Below, one piece after another: positions 51,945-60,624 of a DNA stretch of 64,000 bases. A program made the position numbers and the translations under genes. The stretch spans positions 89,965,542-90,029,541 of the forward strand of contig JBAIZL010000003.1 in assembly GCA_036971475.1 (NCBI GenBank). Reading direction: 5' to 3'. How positions within the stretch are numbered: the stretch's first letter is position 1; every line of letters begins with the position of its first letter. This stretch comes from Prosapia bicincta. Its lineage: Eukaryota > Arthropoda > Insecta > Hemiptera > Cercopidae. A model generated the notes under the pieces. The model saw only the letters and a program-made list of their open reading frames with translations. It was not told the DNA's origin and did no database searches.

Positions 51945-54630
51945 AACCCTACAGATAGTGGCATGGAATGCCAACGGAGTAGCCGCCAAAAAAGCGGAGC
52001 TCCGACAATTCCTTCACTCCCACGACATCGATATCGCACTGATATCTGAAACACACCTGAAAGCCTCCACGATATTTAACATTCCATGCTACAACACCTA
52101 CCGAACAGATCGCCCACTCTCAATGAGCCAACGCCCTTCCAGAGGCACAGCGGTGTTGGTTCACAGAAGGATAGCTCACCAGGTTTTACCAAATCTTTCC
52201 AACACCAGCATTGAACATACCTGTGTTCAAGCGCACTACGAAGGCACTAACCTACTCATATTCTCCGCTTACCTACAACCTGATGCGAGGCTATCCAACC
52301 CAGACCTAGACTCCCTACTCAGCACAGACGACCCCATCATTCTCATGGGCGATCTCAATTCCAAACATCCCGCATGGAACTCAAACGTCTCCAATCGACA
52401 CGGCAATGTTCTCCACAATTATCTGGCCAACAGGCCCAACCTCAAAGCACTGGGACCAGCTGAGTCCACATACTATTCACACAATCACAGGCACAGGCCT
52501 GATGTCCTCGACATTGCCGTGCTTAAAAACATCGTCCTCAGACACTCACTCATCAACGTAGATGAACTAAGCTCCGACCACAACCCAATCCTTCTGACAA
52601 TTGGCGACCCCCTGGCTAATCGCCTCCCCCCAGCCAAGATGTCAACGAGAACCAACTGGAGACGCTACAACGAGTGCCTTCTACGAATATCTCCGGAACA
52701 CGGCAACCCGATTGACAACTGCGGGGATGTTGATCGGGAGGCCGACAGAATACAGGCAGCCCTCATACATGCAGCCAAGGTCAGCTCCCACACCACTGTA
52801 CGCGGTGGTGTAAAGACTGAGCTTCCATCCTATATTCAAGTAGAGCTGGCGAAGAAACGCCGACTGCGCCGCACATGGCACTTCACCCGCGCGCCCTCAG
52901 TTAAGAGGGAACTAAATGCCCAGACTCAACTAGTCAAGATCCTACTAGAATCGCACGCAGAGGAGGAATGGTCCAAATTCCTCTCCTCCGTAAACACAGA
53001 GAATGGTTCTCTGTGGAAGCTAAATCGCCAGCTCTTAGCCACGAAATCGCCACGCAAACCACTCCTTGGTCAGCAGGGTCTGGCTTACTCCCCGGAGGAC
53101 AAGGCCGAAACGTTCGCTGATTCCTTAGAAGACCAGTTCACACCAAATGCACACATCTACGACACCGAACATGTCGAACATGTTAGGGACTATCTTGAAA
53201 CCTATCTAAACGATCCACTTGGCACACCACCAGACCTGATCACCAGTGATCAGGTGGCGCAAACCATAACAAACCTCAACTCCCGCAGAACCCCCGGATT
53301 AGATGGCATATCCAACCATGCACTCAAGATAGTCCCTCTCCCTATGTTGATGTCTATCACTAACCTCTTCAACGGAATCATGCGAACACGCCACTACCCT
53401 ACTTCATGGAAGGGAGCCAAAGTAGTCCTATTCCTTAAACCAAACAAAAGCTCTCTTCTTCCCAAAAACTACAGGCCCATATCACTTCTACCCAACCTCT
53501 CAAAGGTCTTTGAGAGGCTACTAAACGATAGGCTGCTACAATACATAGCCCCTACTATACGCAGTGAGCAATACGGCTTCCGCAGTGGCCATTCCACTAC
53601 CCTGCAATTAACCAACGTGGTTAACTCCCTTGCAGATGGCTTCAACACCAAAAGACACAACATCGCTGTTTTCCTGGACATCAGCAAAGCGTTTGACAGG
53701 GTATGGCATGAGGGCCTCCTGTACAAACTGGCCAACAGTCCCGTACCTCCATGCTATGTACACCTCATTCATTCGTACCTCGACAATAGGTGGTTCCAGG
53801 CGTCCGTCGAAGGTACTCTGTCCACGCGACGTCCGATTGAGGCTGGAGTGCCTCAAGGCTCAGTTCTGGGGCCGTTATTGTATCTTGTATATACTAACGA
53901 CGTCCCCCTATACCCATCTGTCCGACTGCGACTCTTTGCCGACGACTCCATGTTTCAGTATCGCACTCTAAATATTAACTTTGGAGTGCGATACATGCAG
54001 AGACAATTAGACCTTCTCCAACCGTGGCTTCGGAAGTGGAGAATCGCAGTCAACACTGACAAAACTGAGGCCGTTTGTTTCAGTAACAAACGAGCTTGTC
54101 CTGTCGCAACACTCTTTCTCAACAACAGTCCCATAGCATGGAAAACCACAGTACAGTATCTAGGGGTGACGCTTGACAACAAGCTCACCTTCCAGCCCCA
54201 CCTCCGACGTGCCATCGGAAAGGCTATTGGCGCCCGCCAAAGGCATTTCCCTGTCATCCGCGGAGCTGGGAACCCTATCCCAATGTCCGTCAGGCTGATG
54301 GTGTACAAAATGTACATCAGACCCATCATCACCTACGCAGCCCCCGCTTGGTATTCCCTTCTGAGCGATGCAGCAAAGAGGAAGCTGCACTCTTTCCAAA
54401 ACGTCTCGCTCAGACTAATCACCAACTCCCCGTGGTATGTAAAAAACATAGTTATAGCCGCGGGACTCAACGTCCCAACCCTAGATGATTTTATCATCCA
54501 CCTAACTACGTCACTCAGAGATCGAGCAGAACGCTCCTCCCATCCGCATCTGTCGGCAATAGTCACAGATCCGGCACCGCCTCCGACGCGCAGGAATCGA
54601 CCCCTGTGCTTCGTCTACGAGCCTCCATGA
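51937..54630 (+). CDS. Retrotransposon ORF2: endonuclease and reverse transcriptase
   Basis: 897 aa, open throughout. Its ATG overlaps the ORF1 stop by 8 nt (ATGACTAG). The N-terminal APE-type endonuclease shows WNANG (10-14), SETHL with E38, GDLNSKHPAWN (138-148), the RPDVLDIAV block (187-195) and SSDHNP (212-217). The reverse transcriptase shows GLDGI, NYRPISLL, YGFRSGHST, FLDISKAFDRVW with D581, VPQGSVLGPLLY and FADD (667-670), so the three catalytic aspartates are D581, D669 and D670. A thumb-like region with YLGVTLD follows, and the tail has no RNase H. The length is usual for Jockey. It nicks target DNA and reverse-transcribes element RNA there. All catalytic residues I can check are present, so it might act in trans although its own ORF1 is broken. 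Confidence 0.93.
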   Translation: MTRTLQIVAWNANGVAAKKAELRQFLHSHDIDIALISETHLKASTIFNIPCYNTYRTDRPLSMSQRPSRGTAVLVHRRIAHQVLPNLSNTSIEHTCVQAHYEGTNLLIFSAYLQPDARLSNPDLDSLLSTDDPIILMGDLNSKHPAWNSNVSNRHGNVLHNYLANRPNLKALGPAESTYYSHNHRHRPDVLDIAVLKNIVLRHSLINVDELSSDHNPILLTIGDPLANRLPPAKMSTRTNWRRYNECLLRISPEHGNPIDNCGDVDREADRIQAALIHAAKVSSHTTVRGGVKTELPSYIQVELAKKRRLRRTWHFTRAPSVKRELNAQTQLVKILLESHAEEEWSKFLSSVNTENGSLWKLNRQLLATKSPRKPLLGQQGLAYSPEDKAETFADSLEDQFTPNAHIYDTEHVEHVRDYLETYLNDPLGTPPDLITSDQVAQTITNLNSRRTPGLDGISNHALKIVPLPMLMSITNLFNGIMRTRHYPTSWKGAKVVLFLKPNKSSLLPKNYRPISLLPNLSKVFERLLNDRLLQYIAPTIRSEQYGFRSGHSTTLQLTNVVNSLADGFNTKRHNIAVFLDISKAFDRVWHEGLLYKLANSPVPPCYVHLIHSYLDNRWFQASVEGTLSTRRPIEAGVPQGSVLGPLLYLVYTNDVPLYPSVRLRLFADDSMFQYRTLNINFGVRYMQRQLDLLQPWLRKWRIAVNTDKTEAVCFSNKRACPVATLFLNNSPIAWKTTVQYLGVTLDNKLTFQPHLRRAIGKAIGARQRHFPVIRGAGNPIPMSVRLMVYKMYIRPIITYAAPAWYSLLSDAAKRKLHSFQNVSLRLITNSPWYVKNIVIAAGLNVPTLDDFIIHLTTSLRDRAERSSHPHLSAIVTDPAPPPTRRNRPLCFVYEPP

Positions 54631-54904
54631 AGGTCGAAAATCTAAAATCCACACCTCACCAAAATCCAAGCCAAACAGATCAGTCCAATCAACAGCAAAG
54701 CACATCACACGATGCTCAAATCACCAAGCAACCACGTACAAAATTTAAATGTAAATGACCTCACTGATGCCTATAAAGCAACTAGCCAAACCACAATCGA
54801 TAAAACCACCATAAAGTCATTCACCATAATTAAACTGCTGTAAATGAGTTTTCAGAAACGGCACACAACAGGAGCTCAACAAAGACAGCTCCGCCAAGCA
54901 GCCA
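54631..54904 (+). other. Retrotransposon 3' UTR, poly(A) tail absent
   Basis: About 274 nt follow the ORF2 stop. Composition shifts to A/C-rich with no ORF of note and no terminal A-run or simple repeat. The sequence passes straight into the array 5' UTR at ATCGTGTATC, which suggests the true 3' end was lost in a later rearrangement. Confidence 0.7.
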
Positions 54905-54957
54905 AGGATCGTGTATCATTTCCGTTATAACCTTTGTGTGGTGTGCTACAGAGAAAA

Positions 54958-55615
54958 ATGGAAATATTATATAATCTATTCGATTTTCTAGATAGTAAGT
55001 CAGACGTTAATGTATTTGACTCTGCGAAAGTTGATATGGTTTCTTTATTACCGTTCCCAGCCTCTATTATGATTCTGAGGTAAGAGGTTATTTTTGTTTT
55101 TATTTTAAAGTTGTTTAGGTCTCTTATCACATAGTAATTGAGATTGCTTTGTTTCAGGTCATTGCCAGGAAAATCATTGTTGAATGCAGCTCTTGTGAGC
55201 AAAGCTTGGTATCGAATTTGTCAGAATGATATAGTTCTGCGGAAGAGAATAAGGCGACACATTCGAAATGAAAAGAAGTTATATCTTCAAGATGTAATCA
55301 GTGTTACGAAGAAAAGCATAAATGGAAGGAAGATTCTTGCGCCTATAAATAATACTGAAAGGATAGAATATAATCTAAGGCAAGGTGAGTAGGCAATTTC
55401 ATTTGAAATTTAGTTTTGTATGACAAAAGTTATTAGACAATAATTAAAGTAATACTGATTTATATCATTCATTTATTGCAGCGTTTAAGGAAGTCAATGG
55501 AAGAAGATGTGGAAGAACAAATCCTGGAGTTATGAAGAAGAAGCGTGTAGAGAAAAACTACAATTTCATAACATCAAATCTGAGAATTGTGGAAAAAGCA
55601 AAGGAAACGACATAA
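54958..55615 (+). pseudogene. F-box-like protein, array copy 40, promoterless and C-terminally frameshifted
   Basis: Exons 54958-55079, 55158-55384, 55482-55615; 160 aa. The retrotransposon 3' end sits 53 bp before the ATG, so the TATA box and upstream sites are gone. Loss of one A in an A-run near codon 155 shifts the C terminus to end AKETT. Relative to copy 1: N14K, F17V, C20F, T23A, I27M, F49L, R92K, N94S, R134M, N152I. Introns and spacer differ widely from the left copies. It could still be expressed from a promoter in the element, so pseudogene status is likely but not proven. Confidence 0.75.
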
Positions 55616-55976
55616 TGCTCAAGGCTTTTCGTTTGTAATGTTTAAATATGAAATGAATTGTAAAAGCCTGTATTTTTCTATATTATTTTCATTGTATATT
55701 ATTCAATGTGATGTTAACGAAGTCGACAAATAAATTTGTCTAAAATGTAGTAATGGTTGTTATTACCCTGTTCCAGTTCCAGTGAAGTCAGTATATAATT
55801 ACAAAAATAATTTATTGATGTTGCAATATCTAAAAACTAAGACCATATTTGTTATAAAAATTCGGAGAAACATTATTTTTCAGAATGAACATATATATCA
55901 CTTGAATATAATCTTAGTATTTTACCTAATCACTAATTGCTACACCCATGTCTATCCTAAACAGCATTTCATGTAG

Positions 55977-56111
55977 GCCTACCAGTATCTGTATGTAATT
56001 TGAAAATTAGTAATAAATACACAATTATGGTATACTAGATTATTGCCTACCAGTATCTGTATGTAATTTCAAAATTAGTAATAAATATACAATTATGGTA
56101 GACTAGATTAA
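55977..56111. repeat. 68-bp tandem duplication in the spacer between copies 40 and 41
   Basis: Two adjacent copies start with GCCTACCAGTATCTGTATG at 55977 and 56045, with a few differences between them. It accounts for the longer spacing (1,361 bp) between copies 40 and 41. Left-array spacers have one copy of this segment. Confidence 0.9.
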
Positions 56112-56318
56112 TAATAAAACACACAAATCATATAATTGATATGAATTTTTAACATATATCAATATACTAAAAGTTATAAAATACTTAGTTTACAATTATT
56201 CATGCAACTTCCTAGGCCACGCCCAACAAGCCATCTCACCAGGTGTATAAAAGGGACTCCTGTGCAGGATCGTGTATCATTTCCGTTATAACCTTTGTGT
56301 GGTGTGCTACAGAGAAAA

Positions 56319-57000
56319 ATGGAAATATTATATAATCTATTCGATTTTCTAGATAGTAAGTCAGACGTTAATGTATTTGTCTCTGCGAAAGTTGATATGG
56401 TTTCTTTATTACCGTTCCCAGCCTCTATTATGATTCTGAGGTAAGATGTTATTTTCGTTTTTATTTTAAAGTTGTTTAGGTCTCTTATCACATAGTAATT
56501 GAGATTGCTTTGTTTCAGGTCATTGCCAGGAAAATCATTGTTGAATGCAGCTCTTATGAGCAAAGCTTGGTATCGAATATGTCAGAATGATATAGTTCTG
56601 CGGAAGAGAATAAGGCGACACATTCGAAATGAAAAGAAGTTATATCTTCAAGATGTAATCAGTGTTACGAGGAAAAACATAAATGGAAGGAAGATTCTTG
56701 CGCCTATAAATAATACTGAAAGGATAGAATATAATCTAAGGCAAGGTGAGTAGGCAATTTCATATGAAATTTATTTTTTTATGACAAAAGTTATTAGACA
56801 ATAATTAGAGTAATACTGATTTATATCATTCATTTATTGCAGCGTTTAAGGAAGTCAATGGAAGAAGATGTGGAAGAACAAATCCTGGAGTTAGGAAAAA
56901 GAAGCGTGTAGAGAAAAACTACAATTTCATAACATCAAATCTGAGAATTGTGGAAAAAAACAAAGGAAACGACATAATGCTCAAGGCTTTTCGTTTGTAA
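56319..57000 (+). CDS. F-box-like protein, array copy 41, diverged but intact
   Basis: Exons 56319-56440, 56519-56745, 56843-57000; 168 aa with the same length, splice sites and stop as the left copies. TATA box at 56246-56253. Changes from copy 1: N14K, F17V, C20F, D21V, T23A, I27M, F49L, V54M, T148S, N152I, S156N, K162M, T165A. The CTACGTAG palindrome after the TATA box is replaced by a different inverted repeat, CCTGTGCAGG. Introns and spacer are clearly older than those of the left copies, yet the frame is kept. Confidence 0.85.
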
Positions 57001-57604
57001 TGTTTAAATATGAAATGAATTGTAAAAGCCTGTATTTTTCTATATTATTTTCATTGTATATTATTCAATGTGATGTTAACGAAATAAATTTGTCTGAAAT
57101 GTAGTAATGGTAGTTATTACCCTGTTCCAGTTCCAGTGAAGTCAGTATATAATAACAAAAATAATTTATTGATGTTGCAATTTCTAAAAACTAAGATCAT
57201 ATTTCTTATAAAAACTCGGAGAAACATTATTTTACAGAATGGACATATATATTACTTGAATATAATCTTAGTATTTTACCTAATCACTAATTGCTACATC
57301 CATGTCTATCCTAAACAGCATTTCATGTAGGCCTACCAATAACTGTATGTAATTTGAAAATTAGTAATCAATATACAATTATGGTATACTAGATTATTAA
57401 TAAAACACACAAATCATATAATTGATATGAATTTTTAACATATATCAATATACTAAAAGTTATAAAATACTTAGTTTACAAATATTCATGCAACTTCCTA
57501 GGCCACGCCTAACAAGCCATCCCACCAGGTGTATAAAAGGGACTGCTACGTAGTATCGCGTATCATTTCCGTTATAACCTTTGTGTGGTGTGCTACAGAG
57601 AAAA

Positions 57605-58254
57605 ATGGAAATATTATATAACCTATACGATTTTCTAGATAGTAAGTCAGACGTTAATGTATTTGGTTCTGCGAAAGTTGATATTGTTTCTTTATTACCG
57701 TTCCCAGCCTCTATTATGATTCTGAGGTAAGATGTTATTTTTGTTTCTATTTTAAAGTGGTTTAGGTTTCTTATCACATAGTAATTGAGATTGCTTTGTT
57801 TCAGGTCATTGCCAGGAAAATCATTGTTGAATGCAGCTCTTGTGAGCAAAGCTTGGTATCGAATTTGTCAGAATGATATAGTTCTGCGGAAGAGAATAAG
57901 GCGACACATTCGAAATGAAAAGAAGTTATATCTTCAAGATGTAATCAGTGTTACGAGGAAAAACATAAATGGAAGGAAGATTCTTGCGCCTATAAATAAC
58001 ACTGAAAGGATAGAATATAATCTAAGGCAAGGTGAGTAGGCAATTTCATATGAAATTTAGTTTTCCTATGACAAATGTTATGAGACATTAACTAGAGTCA
58101 TGCTGATTTATATCATTTATTTATTGCAGCGTTTAAGGAAGTCAATGGAAGAAGATGTGGAAGAACAAATCCTGGAGTTATGAAAAAGAAGCGTGTAGAG
58201 AAAAACTACAATTCCATTACATCAAATCTGAGAATTATAAAAGATAAAAGGTAA
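57605..58254 (+). CDS. F-box-like protein, array copy 42, rightmost, altered C terminus
   Basis: Exons 57605-57726, 57805-58031, 58130-58254; 157 aa. TATA box at 57532-57539. Exon 2 differs from copy 1 at only two bases, one silent and one giving F49L. Exon 1 has F8Y, N14K, F17V, C20F, D21G and T23A with no silent change. Exon 3 keeps the array sequence to about codon 152, then runs into unrelated DNA and ends IIKDKR. AAAAG|GTAATAAG at the end could instead be a splice donor leading to a lost exon. It marks the right boundary of the array. Confidence 0.75.
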
Positions 58255-58346
58255 TAAGAGAATTATAGTTTTCTCATGCTAAATGTTGACTCTGCAAAAG
58301 TTGATATTGTTTTTTTTCCGTTCCCAGCATCTACTATAATACTGAC
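58250..58346 (+). pseudogene. Scrambled array fragments (intron 2-like, then exon 1-like)
   Basis: 58250-58287 resembles the start of intron 2 (AGTTTTCTCATGCTAAATGTT against AGTTTTCTTATGACAAATGTT; shown for comparison only). Directly after it, 58286-58345 resembles exon 1 codons 20-40 (GACTCTGC, AAAGTTGATATTGTTT, CCGTTCCCAGC) with several indels and changes. The order is reversed relative to a gene, so this is a rearranged relic of at least one further unit. Confidence 0.65.
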
Positions 58347-59229
58347 ATCTTTTCTCAGTAATAATCTTATGTTAATTATTACTACAATTTTTTTTTATTA
58401 ATTTTAATTTACATATCGTGTAGACCTTTTTTTACATAGAATTGACATGGTTTACATGTAGGTCGTTGTCTGTACTGTGTTTGCTGTGACGGCTGTTTTT
58501 TATTTTAGACTGGAATTCTGTAACAGTAGACGATATATCTTTTAAAAAAATCGAATTTTATTTTTATTCTTCTTCTTTTACTTACGTAAGTAGTTTACTT
58601 GCATAAGGTAGGCCTATACAATTCACTTTTTGTTAAACCTTTTTTGAACACATTTTTCATCATTTAATGAGTTATAATCGTCAATCCTTATAGACAGGGG
58701 TATTTTAAATGAAACAAAAATCAAAAAGAGTGACGTTAATTTCGAAATAAATACGGTTATACTGTGAATATAAATATGTAGCAACCGTCAAAGGAGAAAT
58801 GAAAAATTCAATTACCTTGCTAATTAGAGTTGTGCCTTTGTTTGATCGGATTAAATAAACGCCAATACTGAAATCACTCTTTGCGATTGAAACGAAATAA
58901 AAGTTTTCCACGAGATGTGTAACATAATTGAAGTTTTTATTCATCGTATTAAAAATAATGAACTCTGTTGTGGGTGTTACGCGGAAAGGTTAATGAAGGC
59001 TATGTGAAGCAAATATTCAATATGGTGTCAATGAAGCAAATTTATTTATCGTTTGTTCAAATGTTGACAAAATAATTGATTTCAAAAGCGAAAATTGAAA
59101 TGGAGTTTTAAAGTAGGATTAGGATGAAAGATAAAATAACTAATGATTGAATAGTTTAAATTCATGTTACTTTTGTTGAAATATTAAAAACTTTAATGTT
59201 ATGAATAATTTGATAATAGAACGTAAGGA
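58347..59229. other. AT-rich right flank, no gene recognised
   Basis: I see no array homology, TATA-led gene or RNA gene here. Short open frames occur (for example 58705-58944 on the minus strand) but have no recognisable motif and look like chance. Confidence 0.5.
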
Positions 59230-59830
59230 ATACGGTGGCATCACAATCGCTAGTAGGAGCAAGTATAGAACGTAAGTAAGACAATGACGTCAGAATCGCT
59301 AGTAGGAGAAAGTATGGAATGTAAAGAAGACAGTGGCGTTAGAATCGTTAGTAGGAGTAAGTCTGGAATGTAGAAAGGAGAATGGCGTGTCATGTTTTTT
59401 TCAGGAGTATTTCTACGATTTAGGAAAGATAATCGTGTCAGGATAGCTACAAGGAGTAGAGCTGTAGGAAGGATAATGGTATTTGCGTGGCTATCAGGAG
59501 GAAGTCTGGAATGTAAGAAATACAACGGAGTCATGGGCGCTACCAAAAATAGGTCTGGATTATAGGAAATATGATAGCGTGAGAGGTGTTACCAGGAGTA
59601 GGTCTCGAACTTAGGCGAGTTAATGGCGTTGGGTTAGATACCATGAGTAAGACTGTAGGAAGGATAATGGTATTAGGGTGGCTTACAGGAGTATATCTGT
59701 AATGTAGGAGGGATAACGGAATCAAGGACACTACCAAGAGTAGGTATGCAATATGGGAACGACCGTAGCGTCAGGATCGCTACTAGAAGCATTATTTAAT
59801 ATAGCAAGGATAATGTTGTTAGGCTGGCTA
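59230..59830. repeat. Degenerate outer part of a minisatellite
   Basis: Irregular repeats of about 45-60 bp built on GTAGGAG...GGAATGTA...GAC/GATAATGGCGT...ATCGCTA. Neighbouring units differ strongly. They grade into the homogeneous block starting near 59,830, the pattern expected for old units at an edge. Confidence 0.75.
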
Positions 59831-60624
59831 TCAGGAGTAGAACTGTAGGAAGGATAATGTATTAGGGTGGCTATCAGGAGTAGAACTGTAGGAAGGATAA
59901 TGTTGTTAGGCTGGCTATCAGGAGTAGAACTGTAGGAAGGATAATGTTGTTAAGCTGGCTATCAGGAGTAGAACTGTAGGAAGGATAATGTTGTTAGGCT
60001 GGCTATCAGGAGTAGAACTGTAGCAAGGATAATGTATTAGGGTGGCTATCAGGAGTAGAACTGTAGGAAGGATAATGTTGTTAGGCTGGCTATCAGGAGT
60101 AGAACTGTAGGAAGGATAATGTTGTTAAGCTGGCTATCAGGAGTAGAACTGTAGGAAGGATAATGTTGTTAGTCTGGCTATCAGGAGTAGAACTGTAGGA
60201 AGGATAATGTATTAGGGTGGCTATCAGGAGTAGAACTGTAGGAAGGATAATGTTGTTAGGCTGGCTATCAGGAGTAGAACTGTAGGAAGGATAATGTATT
60301 AGGGTGGCCATCAGGAGTAGAACTGTAGGAAGGATAATGTTGTTAGGCTGGCTATCAGGAGTAGAACTGTAGGAAGGATAATGTTGTTAAGCTGGCTATC
60401 AGGAGTAGAACTGTAGGAAGGATAATGTTGTTAGGTTGGCTATCAGGAGTAGAACTGTAGGAAGGATAATGTTGTTAGGCTGGCTATCAGGAGTAGAACT
60501 GTAGGAAGGATAATGTATTAGGGTGGCCATCAGGAGTAGAACTGTAGGAAGGATAATGTTGTTAGGCTGGCTATCAGGAGTAGAACTGTAGGAAGGATAA
60601 TGGTAATAGGCTGGCTATCCCTAG
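59831..60624. repeat. Homogeneous minisatellite, 18 units of 43/44 bp
   Basis: The unit begins AGGAGTAGAACTGTAGGAAG and ends GGCTATC. Three main types occur: A (GTTGTTAGGC, 44 bp), B (GTTGTTAAGC, 44 bp) and C (GTATTAGGGTGG, 43 bp). The order reads C A B A, C A B A, C A, C A B A, A, C A, with minor variants, so the four-unit group CABA is a higher-order repeat. Minus-strand open frames across it are by-products of the repeat. Confidence 0.93.

Larger units (their letters stand above)
50353..54904 (+). mobile_element. Jockey-clade non-LTR retrotransposon, ends truncated
   Basis: Two ORFs in Jockey order, markedly more GC-rich than the host DNA. ORF2 has an APE-type endonuclease and a reverse transcriptase but no RNase H, which fits Jockey rather than the I clade. 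Only 21 bp separate the left edge from the ORF1 ATG, so most of the 5' UTR is probably missing. The right edge has no poly(A) tail and no target-site duplication. The left flank is exon 3 of copy 39 and the right flank is the 5' UTR of copy 40, so these are not the two halves of one target site. The junction near 54,905 shares AGG with the copy 41-type promoter (GCAGGATCG), a possible microhomology join. Confidence 0.9.
1..58254 (+). repeat. Tandem array of about 42 copies of a 1.3-kb F-box-like gene unit
   Basis: Direct head-to-tail repeats, unit 1,296-1,303 bp in the first 39 copies; length differences come from small indels in the AT-rich spacer and a 2-bp indel in intron 2. Measured from each ATG: TATAAAAG at -73, exon 1 of 122 nt, intron 1 of 78 bp, exon 2 of 227 nt, intron 2 of 98 or 96 bp, exon 3 of 158 nt, AATAAA about 93 nt after the stop, then about 525 bp of spacer to the next TATA. 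Introns are GT-AG, in phases 2 and 1. Polymorphic residues used in the copy entries are 17 (F/V), 20 (C/F), 23 (T/A), 29 (S/Y), 36 (S/F) and 49 (F/L). The window opens in a spacer, so the array continues to the left. A retrotransposon interrupts it at 50,353-54,904. Confidence 0.97.

Noticed and set aside
50637..54708. Short frames on both strands inside the retrotransposon
   Set aside because: They lie in other frames of ORF1 and ORF2, which have clear domain motifs.
55782..57330. 64-codon frames in the spacers after copies 40 and 41
   Set aside because: The related spacer in the left copies is interrupted by stops and indels. Composition is simply AT-rich, and there is no motif.
1..58254. 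rDNA, histone or snRNA cluster
   Set aside because: The unit is protein-coding with introns; no histone protein, rRNA or snRNA sequence is present.
58705..58944. 79-codon minus-strand open frame
   Set aside because: No motif, no promoter evidence and AT-rich composition; most likely chance.
59250..60311. Minus-strand frames of 65-98 codons over the minisatellite
   Set aside because: The peptides are repetitive products of the tandem units; the frame stays open only because the repeat unit lacks stops there.
59831..60624. CRISPR-like array
   Set aside because: Units are contiguous with no unique spacers, and the DNA is eukaryotic. It is a minisatellite.
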